Positions 34,286 through 44,518 of a stretch of 64,000 bases of DNA are shown here, piece after piece. Source of the stretch: Blastococcus sp. VKM Ac-2987 (lineage in GTDB: Bacteria; Actinomycetota; Actinomycetes; Mycobacteriales; Geodermatophilaceae); the NCBI RefSeq assembly GCF_026967805.1, contig NZ_JAPVBG010000001.1, positions 1,674,047-1,738,046 on the forward strand, read 5' to 3'. Under the pieces are notes generated by a model. It did no database searches and was not told the DNA's origin. It saw only the letters and a program-made list of their open reading frames with translations. The translations under genes and the position numbers were made by a program. Each line of letters begins with the position of its first letter. Position 1 is the stretch's first letter.

Positions 34286-34305
34286 GCGCGGACCGCGGCG
34301 CTCAG
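34282..34305. terminator. bidirectional hairpin carrying both stop codons
   Basis: CTGAGCGC (34282-34289) and its complement at 34298-34305 with an 8-nt loop. The TGA of the quinone reductase and that of the convergent aminotransferase lie in opposite arms. Two facing TGA stops always pair over 3 bp; the 8-bp length is what makes it a likely terminator. Confidence 0.55.
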
Positions 34306-35525
34306 CGGGGGCGCAGGCCGGCGACGGCGTCGATGATCCGGCCGACCTCGTCGGCGGTGTTGTAGTGCATGAGGCCCAGGCGCACCGCTCCCCCGGTCTC
34401 GTTCACGCCGAGGGCGTCGAAGAGCTCGCGGGCGTAGAAGTCGCCGTCCCAGGCGCAGATCCCGGCCCGGGCCAGCTCGGCGGCCACCTGCCGCGGGCGC
34501 ATGTGCGCGACGGTGAACGACAGGGTCGGGGTGCAGCGCTCGGGCGCACCGAGCACCTGCACGTGCCGCATCGCCCGCAGCGCCTGGTCCAGCCAGCCGA
34601 ACAGGTCGCCCTCGTGCCGGGCCACGGCGGCCATCGACGCGCGCAGCCGGTCCCGCCGGGTGCTGCCACCCTCGCCGCAGAGGCCGGCCAGGTGGTCGAC
34701 CGCGGCGGCGACGCCGGCGTACAGCTCGAACGGGGGCGTGCCCGTCTCGAACCGCTCGGGCACCCGGTCCGACGAGGGCAGCAGCTTCTCCGGCCGCAGC
34801 TGCTCCAGCAGCTCCGGATCGGCCACCACCGCGCCGACGTGCGGCCCGCACCACTTGTGGGCCGAGACGGCCACGAAGTCCGCCCCCATCGCCGCCTGGT
34901 CGAGGAAGACGTGCGGCGCCGCGTGGGCGGCGTCGACGTACACGAGCGCGCCGGCCGCCTGCGCCTGTGCGGCGATGCCGGCGACGTCGGGCCGGGTGCC
35001 CAGCGCGTTGCTGGCGGCCGTCACGGCGACCAGGCGGGTGCGCCGGTTCAGCAGCTCGGCGTACTGCCACGCCGGCAGCTCGCCGGTCTCGATGTCCACC
35101 TCCGCCCATCGCACCTGCACCCCGGCCGTCGCGGCCAGCTGCAGCCACGGCCGGATGTTGGCGTCGTGGTCGAGCCGGCTGAGCACGATCTCGTCGCCGG
35201 GGCGCCAGGTGCGGGCCAGGGCGCGGGCCAGCCCGTACGTCAGCGCGGTCGTGCTCGACCCGAGCACGACCCCGCCGGGCCGGCCGCCCACGAGGTCGGC
35301 CACCGCCGCACGGGCCCCGGCGACGAGCGCCTCGGCCCGGCCGGAGGCGGGGAAGACCCCGCCCCGGTCCGCGACGGGCATGCGCATCGCCGAGCCGACC
35401 GCGTGGGCGACGTTCTCGGGAACCAGCGAGCCGGCCGGCCCGTCGGCGTGCACGTAGCCGTCGGAGAGCGCCGGGAACAGCCCGCGCACCCGCGCGACGT
35501 CCAGCCGGCCCGCCCCCGAAGACAT
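34302..35525 (-). CDS. class V aminotransferase, cysteine-desulfurase-like
   Basis: 407 residues, PLP enzyme. PLP Lys in AVSAHKWCGPH (about residue 227), cofactor Asp and His in VYVDAAHAAPH, phosphate contact in SSTTALTYGLA. In SufS/IscS desulfurases a catalytic Cys sits in R-x-G-x-H-C-A; here the corresponding stretch reads VRLGLMHYNTADEV, with no Cys. It therefore belongs to the desulfurase-like subfamily of unknown reaction. Start ATG 35525 is 7 nt after a TAGGGT box (leaderless). Confidence 0.85.
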   Translation of the reverse strand: MSSGAGRLDVARVRGLFPALSDGYVHADGPAGSLVPENVAHAVGSAMRMPVADRGGVFPASGRAEALVAGARAAVADLVGGRPGGVVLGSSTTALTYGLARALARTWRPGDEIVLSRLDHDANIRPWLQLAATAGVQVRWAEVDIETGELPAWQYAELLNRRTRLVAVTAASNALGTRPDVAGIAAQAQAAGALVYVDAAHAAPHVFLDQAAMGADFVAVSAHKWCGPHVGAVVADPELLEQLRPEKLLPSSDRVPERFETGTPPFELYAGVAAAVDHLAGLCGEGGSTRRDRLRASMAAVARHEGDLFGWLDQALRAMRHVQVLGAPERCTPTLSFTVAHMRPRQVAAELARAGICAWDGDFYARELFDALGVNETGGAVRLGLMHYNTADEVGRIIDAVAGLRPR

Positions 35526-35532
35526 GCGCCGC

Positions 35533-35538
35533 ACCCTA
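35533..35538 (-). promoter_or_regulatory. -10 box, leaderless start of the class V aminotransferase gene
   Basis: TAGGGT on the minus strand, 7 nt before ATG 35525. Confidence 0.55.
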
Positions 35539-35622
35539 GTTCGTGGTGGGCCCGTGCCCTCCGCCGTCCCGGAGCCGCGACCGGCTCGCCCGGCCGCCCG
35601 GTCCGCTGTCCCCGGCACGGGG

Positions 35623-35628
35623 CAGGAT
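35623..35628 (+). promoter_or_regulatory. -10 box, leaderless start of bpa
   Basis: CAGGAT ends 7 nt before ATG 35636, which favours that start over ATG 35627 inside the box. Confidence 0.45.
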
Positions 35629-35635
35629 GGAGGGC

Positions 35636-36184
35636 ATGACGGCAGCGGAGAACGGCAGCGAACGTCCCCAGCAGGTGGTCGTGGTCGGGCCCGACGGGCG
35701 CCCGGTCGGCACCATGCCCGTACCCCAGGGAGCCGACGACGACGGCGACGGCGGCCTGAACCCCGGGGAGCTGGTGGAACAGCCCGCGAAGGTCATGCGG
35801 ATCGGCACGATGATCAAGCAGCTGCTGGAGGAGGTCCGCGCCGCTCCCCTGGACGACGCCAGCCGCAACCGGCTGCGGGACATCCACGCCTCCTCGATCC
35901 GGGAGCTGGAGCAGGGCCTGGCCCCCGAGCTGCGCGAGGAGCTGGCCCGCATCACGCTGCCCTTCAACGAGGGCGAGACGCCGTCGGACGCCGAGCTGCG
36001 CATCGCGCAGGCCCAGCTGGTCGGCTGGCTCGAGGGCGTCTTCCACGGCATCCAGACCGCGGTGTTCGCCCAGCAGATGGCCGCGCGGGCCCAGCTCGAG
36101 GAGCTGCGCCGCAAGGCGCTGCCCGGCGGGCAGGCGCCGGGCCAGCAGCACGACTTCCGCCCGGGCGGCGGCCAGTACCTCTGA
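35636..36184 (+). CDS. bpa: bacterial proteasome activator Bpa (PafE)
   Basis: 182 residues. ATP-independent activator that forms a dodecameric ring on the 20S proteasome. An N-terminal disordered part (1-45) is followed by the four-helix core (VMRIGTMIKQLLEEVRAAPLD split as VMRIGTMIKQLL and EEVRAAPLD, then ASSIRELEQGLAPELREEL and LVGWLEGVFHGIQTAVFAQQ). The extreme C-terminus GGGQYL is the conserved GQYL motif that docks between proteasome alpha subunits. Its presence implies the genome encodes prcBA elsewhere; no proteasome or Mpa/ARC gene is in this window. Confidence 0.92.
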   Translation: MTAAENGSERPQQVVVVGPDGRPVGTMPVPQGADDDGDGGLNPGELVEQPAKVMRIGTMIKQLLEEVRAAPLDDASRNRLRDIHASSIRELEQGLAPELREELARITLPFNEGETPSDAELRIAQAQLVGWLEGVFHGIQTAVFAQQMAARAQLEELRRKALPGGQAPGQQHDFRPGGGQYL

Positions 36185-36186
36185 CG

Positions 36187-36218
36187 GGGGAGCACCGTCA
36201 CCCGGTCGGGTGCTCCCC
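36187..36218 (+). terminator. terminator of bpa
   Basis: 10-bp perfect stem GGGGAGCACC (36187-36196) with 36209-36218, 12-nt loop, 3 nt after the stop. Confidence 0.75.
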
Positions 36219-36302
36219 GCGGCGGGCGGGGTTCACCGACCGTGACGGTGCCCACCAGTGGCTCCGACACCGGACGGTCCGGTGCTGACCGCTGGAGGAC
36301 CC

Positions 36303-36575
36303 ATGACTTCTGGAACGTCGACCGCACCCGGTACCCGCAGCGGGCAGAACGGGCTGGCGATCGCCTCGCTGGTGACCGGCATCGCGGGCATCGTCTTCGC
36401 GCTGCTGTTCGCGATCGTCGGCCTCGCGCTGGGCGTCGTGGCCGTCGGGCTCGGCGCCGCGGCCCGCCGCGGCGGCGGCCGTACCGGGCAGGCGACCGCG
36501 GGCCTGGTCACGGGCGCCGTGGCGATCGTCGTGGCGATCGTCAACATCGTGATCGCCTACAACATCCTGACCTGA
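36303..36575 (+). CDS. DUF4190-type small membrane protein
   Basis: 90 residues, start ATG 36303 with GGAGGACCC before it. A 17-residue Ser/Thr/Gly-rich head, then a long hydrophobic hairpin (about 18-52) with N-G-L-A-I-A-S-L-V and a second membrane segment (about 63-88), with RRGGGRTGQ between. The NGLAIASLVTGI start is the hallmark of DUF4190. Uncharacterised membrane protein. Ends at a strong bidirectional hairpin. Confidence 0.8.
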   Translation: MTSGTSTAPGTRSGQNGLAIASLVTGIAGIVFALLFAIVGLALGVVAVGLGAAARRGGGRTGQATAGLVTGAVAIVVAIVNIVIAYNILT

Positions 36576-36583
36576 CCGACCGC

Positions 36584-36630
36584 ACGACGACGGCGCCGTC
36601 CCCCTGGTGGGAGGACGGCGCCGTCGTCGT
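36584..36630. terminator. strong bidirectional terminator between DUF4190 and chemoreceptor genes
   Basis: Perfect 18-bp inverted repeat (ACGACGACGGCGCCGTCC at 36584-36601, complement at 36613-36630) with an 11-nt loop, between convergent genes. Confidence 0.85.
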
Positions 36631-36661
36631 CGTGGGCCCCGGGCGGTCCCGGGCGTCCGGC

Positions 36662-38305
36662 TCACATGCGGAAGCGGCCGACCGCCTCCTGCAGCTCGCC
36701 GCTCATGCGGGCCAGCTCGCCGGCCGCCCGCTGGGCGTCCTCGACCCGCTGGTTGGTCTCCTGGGTGCCGGCGGCCAGCCCGGAGATCGCCGCGGCGATG
36801 CCCTGCGTGCCGCTGGCGGCCTCGGCCACGTTGCGGTTCATCTCGTTCGTGGTCGCGGTCTGCTCCTCGACCGCCGCGGCGATGGTCGCCTGGAAGTCGT
36901 TGATCTCGCCGATGACCTGGCTGATCCGGCCGATCGCGTCCACCGCGCCGGCGGTGTCGGCCTGGATGGCCTCGACCCGCTTGGAGATGTCCTCGGTCGC
37001 CCGGGCGGTCTCCTGCGCCAGCTCCTTGACCTCGCTGGCGACGACGGCGAAGCCCTTGCCGGCCTCCCCGGCGCGGGCGGCCTCGATGGTGGCGTTGAGC
37101 GCCAGCAGGTTGGTCTGCTCGGCGATGCCGTTGATCAGCTTGATCACGGTGGCGATCTCCTGCGAGGAGTCACCGAGCTTGCCGACCGTCTTCGTCGTGT
37201 TCTCCGCGACCGACACGGCCTGGCCGGCCACGCGGGCCGCCTCGGTGGCGTTGTGCGCGATCTCCCGGATGGCCGACTCCATCTGCGCGGACCCGGTGGC
37301 CACCGTGTCCACGCTGGAGGCGACCGCACCGGCCGAGGCGACGACGTCGTCCGCCTGGCCCGCGGCGGTCTGCGCGTTGTGCCGCATGCCCTCGGCCGCA
37401 CCGCTGAGCTGCTGCGAGGCGGCCGCCAGGCGGGTGGAGGAGTCGTTGACGAGCAGCAGCACGTTGCCGATCGCGTCCAGGGTGCGGTCCAGCGACTCGG
37501 CCATCTCGCCCAGCTCGGCGCCACCGGTGCGGCCGGCGCGGACGGTCAGGTCACCGGCGGCGACCTGACCGAGGACCTCGCGGATCCGCTGCACCGGGCC
37601 GGTCACGCCCCGGGCCACCACGAGGGCGAGGACCACGGAGATGGCCAGCCCGGCCACGATGATCGCCAGGGTGAGGGTGCGGGCGGTCTCGTAGGCGTCC
37701 TTCGCCTCGGTCGCCGTCGCGCGCGCGGCTGCCGCCGCGGCCTCGGTCGCCTCGACCAGCGACTCCGCGATGACGATCTCGTTCTCGTTCATCGTCCGGA
37801 GCAGCGCCGGCATGCCGGCGGGGTTCGTGGCGCTCGTCGCCTGCAGCTGCCCGAGGGCCGCCAGGTAGTTCTGGGTCGCCGTCGCGAACGACTCGTACGC
37901 CGCCCGGGACGCCGGGTCCAGCGGCATCTCCCCGACCGCGGCGATGTCCGCGGCGAGGGCCTCGCTCGCGTCGACCGTGCCCCGCTGCGCCTTGGCGATC
38001 GTCTCGGGCGGCAGCGTGGGGATGGCGGCCCGCGCGACGTTGGTCGACAGCCGCCACCAGTCGGACTCCAGCTCCTGCAGCCCCTCGAGCGGCACGGCCC
38101 CCTTGTCGTACACCAGCTGGGCCTGGTCGCTGAGCGTCGACATCCGCTGGATGCCGAAGGCGCCCACGCCGACGGTGGTCAGCGCCACCACGAGGATCGA
38201 ACCCAGCAGGCGGCCGCGCAGACCGATGGCGGACAGCCCGCGACGGGGCTCCTGGTCGTCCGACGTCGTCATCGACGCGGATGCGGGGTCCTGCACGTGC
38301 TCCAT
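36662..38305 (-). CDS. methyl-accepting chemotaxis protein
   Basis: 547 residues. Membrane segments at about 33-52 and 208-230 enclose a helical extracellular sensor (four-helix-bundle type, rich in Ala/Glu). HAMP follows ([21 protein letters not shown]), then the long coiled-coil signalling domain, with the highly conserved tip [19 protein letters not shown] and [14 protein letters not shown]. No C-terminal CheR-binding pentapeptide. The protein should form arrays with CheA/CheW, whose genes are not in the window. Start ATG 38305. Confidence 0.93.
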   Translation of the reverse strand: MEHVQDPASASMTTSDDQEPRRGLSAIGLRGRLLGSILVVALTTVGVGAFGIQRMSTLSDQAQLVYDKGAVPLEGLQELESDWWRLSTNVARAAIPTLPPETIAKAQRGTVDASEALAADIAAVGEMPLDPASRAAYESFATATQNYLAALGQLQATSATNPAGMPALLRTMNENEIVIAESLVEATEAAAAAARATATEAKDAYETARTLTLAIIVAGLAISVVLALVVARGVTGPVQRIREVLGQVAAGDLTVRAGRTGGAELGEMAESLDRTLDAIGNVLLLVNDSSTRLAAASQQLSGAAEGMRHNAQTAAGQADDVVASAGAVASSVDTVATGSAQMESAIREIAHNATEAARVAGQAVSVAENTTKTVGKLGDSSQEIATVIKLINGIAEQTNLLALNATIEAARAGEAGKGFAVVASEVKELAQETARATEDISKRVEAIQADTAGAVDAIGRISQVIGEINDFQATIAAAVEEQTATTNEMNRNVAEAASGTQGIAAAISGLAAGTQETNQRVEDAQRAAGELARMSGELQEAVGRFRM

Positions 38306-38440
38306 GCCAGCTCGCTCCCTCGGGTTGATCGGTCGACGCCGGGCGTCACCGTTCTCATCGGCACGAGGTGCACGAGATCCAGCCGAGTCCTCCCGGGGGA
38401 GCGCCGCGCGACGGCCGGGCGGACCGGCAGCGCCGTCTGC

Positions 38441-39244
38441 CTACAGGGAGTTCAGGAACCGGGCGACGCCGTCGTCGTCGTTGGTGCCCGTGACGTCGGT
38501 GGCGACGGCGAGCAGGTCGGGGTGGGCGTGCGCCATGGCGACCGCGCGTCCGCCGCCGTCGCGCACCCACTCGAAGGCGGCGATGTCGTTGGGCATGTCG
38601 CCGAAGACCACGATCTCGCCGGGGCCGACGCCGTGCCGCTCGGCGACCGTCGCCAGGCCCGACGCCTTGGTCACCCCCGTCGCGGAGATCTCCGCCAGGG
38701 CGTCGGTCGAGGAGTGCGTGACCGTGGCCCGGCCGCCGATGACCTCCTGCACCAGCTCCACGAACTCGTCCCGCGGCAGCGTCTCGTGCCGGGCCAGCAG
38801 CTTCGCCACCGGCTGCAGCACCATCTCCTCCAGCGTCGCCTCCGCGACCCCGGGCGCGTCGACGTCCCAGCGCGGCTGGTAGATGGGCTCGTGACGGAAC
38901 TCCAGCCCGTACTCGACCGCGAACCAGGTGTCCGGCTGCCGCCGGCGCAGCTCGTCCGTGACCGACCGGAGGACGTCGGGGTGCACCGGCTCCTCGGAGA
39001 GGATCTCGAAGCTCTCCAGGTCCAGGAGGACGGCGCCGTTGCAGCACACCGCCGTCCCGTACCCGAGCACCTCGCGGATGCGGTGCATCCAGCGCGGCGG
39101 GCGGCCGGTGGCCAGGACGACCGGGACGCCGTCTGCCCGCCAGCGCCCCAGCTCGGCGACCGTCGCCTCGCTGACGGTGTCGTCCCGGCGCAGCAGCGTG
39201 CCGTCCATGTCGCTGGCGATCAGGCGGGGCTTCCAGTCAGACAT
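38441..39244 (-). CDS. HAD hydrolase, Cof/YbiV-type phosphatase (1)
   Basis: 267 residues. HAD motif I ASDMDGTLL with nucleophile and acid Asp at residues 11 and 13; motif II VVLATGRPP; Lys in VTKASGLA; motif IV VFGDMPNDIAAFEWV with metal-binding Asp. A C2-type cap lies between motifs II and III. Sugar phosphate or nucleotide phosphatases are common in this group; substrate unknown. Start ATG 39244, 11 nt after the stop of a paralogous gene. Confidence 0.9.
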   Translation of the reverse strand: MSDWKPRLIASDMDGTLLRRDDTVSEATVAELGRWRADGVPVVLATGRPPRWMHRIREVLGYGTAVCCNGAVLLDLESFEILSEEPVHPDVLRSVTDELRRRQPDTWFAVEYGLEFRHEPIYQPRWDVDAPGVAEATLEEMVLQPVAKLLARHETLPRDEFVELVQEVIGGRATVTHSSTDALAEISATGVTKASGLATVAERHGVGPGEIVVFGDMPNDIAAFEWVRDGGGRAVAMAHAHPDLLAVATDVTGTNDDDGVARFLNSL

Positions 39245-39255
39245 CGCGCATCCGG

Positions 39256-40164
39256 TCAGACACCGAGGACCTCTTCCAGGTAGCGGGCGACGCCGTCGGC
39301 GCGGTGGCCGCTGGTCAGCCCGGTGGCGACGGCGCGCACGGCGGGGTGTGCGTTGGCGACCGCGACGGCCCGGCCGCCCGCCGCGGCGACGGCGGTCAGC
39401 ATCGGCAGGTCGTTGGGCATGTCGCCGAAGACCAGCACGTCGCCGAAGCCGACCCCGTGCCGCTCCAGCGCGATCGCCAGGCCGGTGGCCTTGGTGATGC
39501 CGGGCGGCAGGACCTCGATGAAGCCGAGGCCGGCGTGGGTGAGCTCGGCGTCGGCCGGATCGACGACGGACCGGGCGAGCGCCAGCAGCTCGTCCTGGCC
39601 GATGGTGGGCGAGCGCAGGAAGACCTTGAGCACGGCCTCGGCCGGCAGCACGTCGTCCTTGGCCAGCAGCTGGGCGTCCTCGGGGTAGGGCCAGTCGAAG
39701 CCGTGCTGCACCCGCAGCGCGCCGCGCGCCTCGCGCTGCTGGGCGGCGTCCTCGACGGCCACCACGAGCTCGCCGGTCACCGCCTCGATCCGCTCGATCA
39801 CGTTCTGGGCCTGGGCCCGCGGCAGGGCGACGGTGCGCAGCACCTCGTCCCGCTCCAGGTCGACGACGAACCCGCCCTGGGCGAGGACGGCGACGCCGCG
39901 CCCGTCGAGGGCGGCGCGCACGCTCTCCAGCAGCCGCGGGCCGCGCCCGGTGACGCCGACCACCGGGATGCCGGCGTCCCAGCACGCCGCGAGCGCCGCG
40001 CGGGTGCGGGGGCTCACCTCGCCCGTGGCGTCGAGCAGCGTGCCGTCGAGGTCGCTGGCCACGAGCTTGGGCCGCCACGACCCGAGGTCGCCCAGCTCGA
40101 CGACCTGGTCGGCGCCGGGGAGGACGCCGTAGGCCTGCAGGGCCTTCGGCGGGTGCGCGCTCAT
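39256..40164 (-). CDS. HAD hydrolase, Cof-type phosphatase (2)
   Basis: 302 residues, paralogue of the downstream gene with the same cap type: motif I VASDLDGTLLD, VVGVTGRGP, ITKATGLAIAL and VFGDMPNDLPML. It has about 28 extra N-terminal residues ahead of motif I. The two probably arose by tandem duplication and share one transcript after serS. Substrate unknown. Start ATG 40164. Confidence 0.9.
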   Translation of the reverse strand: MSAHPPKALQAYGVLPGADQVVELGDLGSWRPKLVASDLDGTLLDATGEVSPRTRAALAACWDAGIPVVGVTGRGPRLLESVRAALDGRGVAVLAQGGFVVDLERDEVLRTVALPRAQAQNVIERIEAVTGELVVAVEDAAQQREARGALRVQHGFDWPYPEDAQLLAKDDVLPAEAVLKVFLRSPTIGQDELLALARSVVDPADAELTHAGLGFIEVLPPGITKATGLAIALERHGVGFGDVLVFGDMPNDLPMLTAVAAAGGRAVAVANAHPAVRAVATGLTSGHRADGVARYLEEVLGV

Positions 40165-40243
40165 GCCGACCGCCCGACGACAGCTCCGGGAGCATCGCAG
40201 TGAGGTCTGCGAGCGAGGAGCGGACCGGGGCGCGGAGTCGGGC

Positions 40244-41545
40244 TCATGCCGTCGCGGGCGGGACGGGCGCCGCCAGGGTCATGCCCGGCGTCAGCGCCTC
40301 GACGCCGCCGAGCCACGGGCGCAGGGCCACCGGCACGTGCACCGAGCCGTCGGCGCGCTGGTGGACCTCCAGCAGGCAGGCGATGGTGCGGGCGATGGCG
40401 CAGAGCGTGCCGTTGAGCGTGGCGGCGGTCCGCGCCTTCCCGTCGTCGTCGCGGTACCGGATGTTGAGCCGGCGGGCCTGGAAGGTCGTGCAGTCCGAGG
40501 TGCTGGTGAGCTCCCGGTAGGTGCCCTGCGTCGGGAACCACGCCTCGATGTCGTACTTGCGGGTGGCGCTGGTGCCCAGGTCTCCCGCGGCGATGTCGAC
40601 GACGCGGTACGGCAGCTCGAGGGCCTGGAGGAACTCCTCCTCCCAGGCGAGCAGCCGCAGGTGCTCGGCTGCGGTGTCCTCCGGCCGGGCGAAGCTGAAC
40701 ATCTCCACCTTGTCGAACCAGTGCACCCGGATGATGCCGCGGGTGTCCTTGCCGTAGGACCCGGCCTCGCGGCGGAAGCAGGACGACCAGCCGGCGTAGC
40801 GCCGCGGCCCGCCGGAGAGGTCCAGCACCTCGTTCTGGTGCATCCCGGCCAGCGCGACCTCGGAGGTGCCCACGAGGTACAGGTCGTCCCGCTCGATCCG
40901 GTACACCTCCTCGTCGTGCTCGCCGAGGAAGCCGGTGCCCTCCATGGCGCTGGGCTTGACCAGCGCCGGGGCGATGACGGGGGTGAAGCCGGCCGCGACC
41001 GCCCGGGAGATCGCCAGCTGGGCGAGCGCGAACTCCAGCAGCGCCCCGGGGCCGGTGAGGAAGTAGAAGCGGGAGCCGGACACCTTCGCGCCGCGCTCCA
41101 TGTCGATGGCGCCGAGCCGCTCGCCGATCTCGATGTGGTCGCGCACCGCGAAGTCGTACGCGGGCACCTCGCCGACCGTGCGCAGGGTGACCGCGTCGTC
41201 CTCGCCGCCCGGCGGCACCTCGTCGGCCACCACGTTGGGGATGCGGACGTGCACCTCGCGCAGCGTGGCGTCGGCGGCGCGCTGCGCCTCCTCGGCCTCC
41301 TTCACCTCGGCGGCCAGCGCCCTCGCCCGGTCCAGGACGGCGGGCCGCTCGTCCGGGGATGCCTTCTTGACCGCCTGGGAGGCGCTCTTCTGCTCGCCGC
41401 GCAGGTCGTCGGCCCGCTTGACCACCTCGCGCCGGGCGACGTCGGCGGCGAGCAGCGCGTCGACCAGGGACTCGTCGGCCCCCCGGCGGCGCTGGCTGGC
41501 ACGGACGAGGTCGGGGTTCTCGCGCACGAGCCGGAGGTCGATCAC
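40244..41545 (-). CDS. serS: serine-tRNA ligase
   Basis: Charges tRNA-Ser (and initiates selenocysteine charging where present). 433 residues, class II synthetase: N-terminal coiled-coil arm (residues 30-100) that clasps the long variable arm of tRNA-Ser, beginning [15 protein letters not shown]; motif 2 with [14 protein letters not shown]; motif 3 [16 protein letters not shown]. Essential gene. Start is GTG 41545 and it overlaps the histidine kinase stop (GTGA), an unusual neighbour for a synthetase; the two may be co-transcribed. Confidence 0.96.
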   Translation of the reverse strand: MIDLRLVRENPDLVRASQRRRGADESLVDALLAADVARREVVKRADDLRGEQKSASQAVKKASPDERPAVLDRARALAAEVKEAEEAQRAADATLREVHVRIPNVVADEVPPGGEDDAVTLRTVGEVPAYDFAVRDHIEIGERLGAIDMERGAKVSGSRFYFLTGPGALLEFALAQLAISRAVAAGFTPVIAPALVKPSAMEGTGFLGEHDEEVYRIERDDLYLVGTSEVALAGMHQNEVLDLSGGPRRYAGWSSCFRREAGSYGKDTRGIIRVHWFDKVEMFSFARPEDTAAEHLRLLAWEEEFLQALELPYRVVDIAAGDLGTSATRKYDIEAWFPTQGTYRELTSTSDCTTFQARRLNIRYRDDDGKARTAATLNGTLCAIARTIACLLEVHQRADGSVHVPVALRPWLGGVEALTPGMTLAAPVPPATA

Positions 41546-44385
41546 GCCCTGATCGTAGGTGCCGGGCCGCCCGGGCCCGCGGCGCGCGCCTGCTCACCGC
41601 CGAGCAGCGCCGCCACGGCCTCGTGCACCCGCCGGCTCTCGTCCCGCAGCGCGGTCAGCGCGTCGTCCCGGCCCGGGGACGCCGCATCCGCCTCCTCGAG
41701 CTGCCGGCAGATCTCGGCCAGCCGGAGCGCGCCCATGGCGGCGCTGCTGCCCTTGAGCCGGTGGGCCAGCCGGGGGGTGCCGTTCTCGTCGTGCGGGTCG
41801 GCCGTCGTGATGTCGGCGGCCAGCAGGGCCGCCACCGTCTCGGTGAGCCCGTCGGCGTACCTGCGGTAGAGGTGCGCGAAGCCGTCCTCCCCGAGGTCGC
41901 GCAGCTCCTCCACCGTCTCGCGGTCCAGGACGTCGCCGGGCACGTCACCGGGCACGTCGCCGGCCGGGGCCACCTGCGCCGCGACGGCGATCCCGCCCGG
42001 CCGGCCGGCGGCCACCCGCTCCAGGGCGTCGCCGAGCGTCGCCATGCGGACGGGCTTGGTCAGGAACTCGTCGGCGCCGGCGGCGTGGAACGCCGTCCGG
42101 TCACTGGCCAGGACGCTGGCGGTGACGGCGACGACGACGGGCTGCGGTACGTCCAGCGCGCGGATCGCCGTCGTCGCGGCGACCCCGCCCATCACCGGCA
42201 TCTGCGCGTCCATGAGGACGACGTCGTAGCTGTCCCGCCGGACCGCCTCCACCGCGAGCGCCCCGTTCTCCACGTGCACGGAGTCGTGGCCGAGCTGGCG
42301 CAGGTAGAGGCCGATCAGGTGGGCGTTGACCGCGTGGTCCTCGGCGACGAGCACCCGCAGCCGCTGCCCGGCCGGCCGGGACAGGGCCGGGACCGCACCG
42401 CTGGAGCCGTCCGCCCGGCTGCCCGCCGCCCGCTGCAGGACCGCCTGCAGGGTCTGCGCCAGCCGTTCCGGGCGCACCGGCTTGTGCAGCCGGGCGTCGA
42501 AGGTCACGGCGCCGTCGCAGGGGATGTGCGCGGCGCTGCTGAGGAGGACCAGCGGCATCGCGCCCGCCACGGGGTGCGCCCGGAGCCGCGCGGCGAGCTC
42601 CTCACCGCCCATGCCGGGCATGTGCAGGTCCAGCAGGCAGGCGTCGAAGGAGCCGTCCTCGAGCGCCGCCAGCGCCGCGGCGCCGCTGTCGACGAGGACG
42701 CAGGTGGCGCCGGTGCGGCCCAGCTGGTGCTCCAGGATGCGCAGGTTCGTGGCGTTGTCGTCCACCACCAGCAGCCGCCGCCCGGCGAGGCTGCCGCCGG
42801 GGTCGTCCTCAGGGGCCGCCGGGGCGACCGCCAGCCGGACGGCCACCGTGAAGGTCGACCCGCCGCCCTCGCGGCTGTCGACGGTGATGTCGCCGCCCAT
42901 CGCCCGGGCGATCCGCTGGCTGATCGCCAGGCCGAGGCCGGTACCGCCGTAGGAGCGGGTGATCGACGCGTCGCCCTGGCTGAACGACCGGAACAGCCGG
43001 TGCCGCTGGCCGGCCGGGATCCCGATCCCGGTGTCGCTCACCGCGAGCCGGCAGGCCAGCACGCCGCCGGACTCCTCGCCGGCCAGGCTGACCACGACCT
43101 GCCCGGCGGTGGTGAACTTGACCGCGTTGCCCACGAGGTTGGTCAGGACCTGGCGCAGCCGCGCGCCGTCCCCGACGGCGCGCCACGAGCCGTCACCGGG
43201 GATGTCGACCAGCAGGTCCAGGCCCTTGCCGGCGGCCTGCGGCGCGAGCAGCTGGGCGACGTCGTAGACCAGCCCGGCGATGTCGAACGGCGCCTGCTCG
43301 AGGTCGAGCTCCCCCGCCTCGATCTTCGAGAAGTCGAGGATGTCGTTGATCAGCGCCAGCAGGCTGTCGCCGCTGTGCGAGACGGTCTCCAGGTGCCCGC
43401 GCTGCTCGTCGGTGAGCGAGGTCGTCAGCAGCAGGTCGGTCAGCCCCAGGACGGCGTTGAGCGGGGTCCGGATCTCGTGGCTCATCGTGGCGAGGAAGGC
43501 GGTCTTGGCCTGCCCGGCCCGCTCGGCCTCGTCCCGGGCGCCCATCAGCTCCCGCTCCCGCGCGGCGACCAGGTCGCTGCGCTCGCGGAGCGCGACGCCG
43601 AGGGCGTTGACGTCACCGGCGATGTCGCGCAGCTCCGCCGGGCCGGTCTCGGTGGCGCGGCTGTCCAGGTCGCCGGAGGCCAGCGACGCGAGGGTCTCCC
43701 GCACCCGCTGCGTCGGCGGCAGCAGCTGGCCGGCCAGCCGCCGGCCGGCCCGCCGCACGGCCAGCGCGACGGCGAGGGCCACGACCAGGCCGAGGACCGC
43801 ACCGCCGAGCACGATGGCGCTCCGCTGGACGCCCACCTGCTCCCGGCGCTCCTCCATGAGCTCGCGGATGTGCCCCTCGACCGTCCGGTAGTGGTCGAAC
43901 AGGGCCTTCTCCCGGCTCAGCAGCTCGCCGAGGGCCACGGTGTCGCCGATCGCCGGCTGGGTGGTCAGCACGGGCTCGACCCAGCCGGTGATGAACCGCT
44001 GCTGGGCCTCCTGCAGCTCCCGGACGTGCACGGCCAGACCCGGGTCCTCCCCGGCGATGCGGTCGAGCGCGGCGTCGGTGCGCCGCAGGTCGGAGACGCC
44101 CCTCCAGTAGGGCTGCAGGAAGCGCACCTCCCGGGTCACCAGGAAGCCGCGCAGGCCGGTCTCCTGGTCGAGCATCGCGATGTGCCCGTCCTGCACCGCC
44201 GCGAGCATCTCGTTGGCCCGGTCGACACGGGGCCCGAGCACGCTCACCACCGCCACGGCCAGCGCCAGCGTGGTCAGGGCCACCGTCGTCAGCGCGGCCA
44301 GCGCCACGAGCATCGGCCGGCGCAGCAGCACCCGGAGCGGTCGGGCGTCGTCGGCGTCGGTCAGGGGACGCGAGCGGAGGGGCAC
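41542..44385 (-). CDS. hybrid sensor histidine kinase (CHASE3-HAMP-HisKA-HATPase-REC-REC-HPt)
   Basis: 947 residues. Membrane helices at about 27-48 and 190-210 flank a CHASE3-like sensor ([20 protein letters not shown]). HAMP follows; phospho-acceptor His about 304 in [14 protein letters not shown]; ATPase with [14 protein letters not shown] and [10 protein letters not shown]; receiver 1 Asp about 586 (LLDLHMPGM), receiver 2 Asp about 723 (LMDAQMPVM); HPt His about 875 ([13 protein letters not shown]). This is a full internal phosphorelay, BarA/ArcB-like. A receiver-only protein is encoded divergently (44519) and is the obvious target. Start GTG 44385. A short VPGD tripeat lies before the HPt domain. 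Confidence 0.93.
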   Translation of the reverse strand: MPLRSRPLTDADDARPLRVLLRRPMLVALAALTTVALTTLALAVAVVSVLGPRVDRANEMLAAVQDGHIAMLDQETGLRGFLVTREVRFLQPYWRGVSDLRRTDAALDRIAGEDPGLAVHVRELQEAQQRFITGWVEPVLTTQPAIGDTVALGELLSREKALFDHYRTVEGHIRELMEERREQVGVQRSAIVLGGAVLGLVVALAVALAVRRAGRRLAGQLLPPTQRVRETLASLASGDLDSRATETGPAELRDIAGDVNALGVALRERSDLVAARERELMGARDEAERAGQAKTAFLATMSHEIRTPLNAVLGLTDLLLTTSLTDEQRGHLETVSHSGDSLLALINDILDFSKIEAGELDLEQAPFDIAGLVYDVAQLLAPQAAGKGLDLLVDIPGDGSWRAVGDGARLRQVLTNLVGNAVKFTTAGQVVVSLAGEESGGVLACRLAVSDTGIGIPAGQRHRLFRSFSQGDASITRSYGGTGLGLAISQRIARAMGGDITVDSREGGGSTFTVAVRLAVAPAAPEDDPGGSLAGRRLLVVDDNATNLRILEHQLGRTGATCVLVDSGAAALAALEDGSFDACLLDLHMPGMGGEELAARLRAHPVAGAMPLVLLSSAAHIPCDGAVTFDARLHKPVRPERLAQTLQAVLQRAAGSRADGSSGAVPALSRPAGQRLRVLVAEDHAVNAHLIGLYLRQLGHDSVHVENGALAVEAVRRDSYDVVLMDAQMPVMGGVAATTAIRALDVPQPVVVAVTASVLASDRTAFHAAGADEFLTKPVRMATLGDALERVAAGRPGGIAVAAQVAPAGDVPGDVPGDVLDRETVEELRDLGEDGFAHLYRRYADGLTETVAALLAADITTADPHDENGTPRLAHRLKGSSAAMGALRLAEICRQLEEADAASPGRDDALTALRDESRRVHEAVAALLGGEQARAAGPGGPAPTIRA

Positions 44386-44518
44386 GCCTCAGATGTCGGC
44401 CCGGTGCGCCCGCTGCTTGAGGCGGAACGGCACCGGATCGTCCGCTCGCGGAGGCGCTTCAGTTGCCCGGCGGACGTGCCGATGCGGAGGGGGTCCCACC
44501 ACCGGCGAACGGAACCCC

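Noticed and set aside
34302-35525. Annotation as cysteine desulfurase SufS
   Set aside because: Catalytic Cys region is absent, and no suf genes are nearby.
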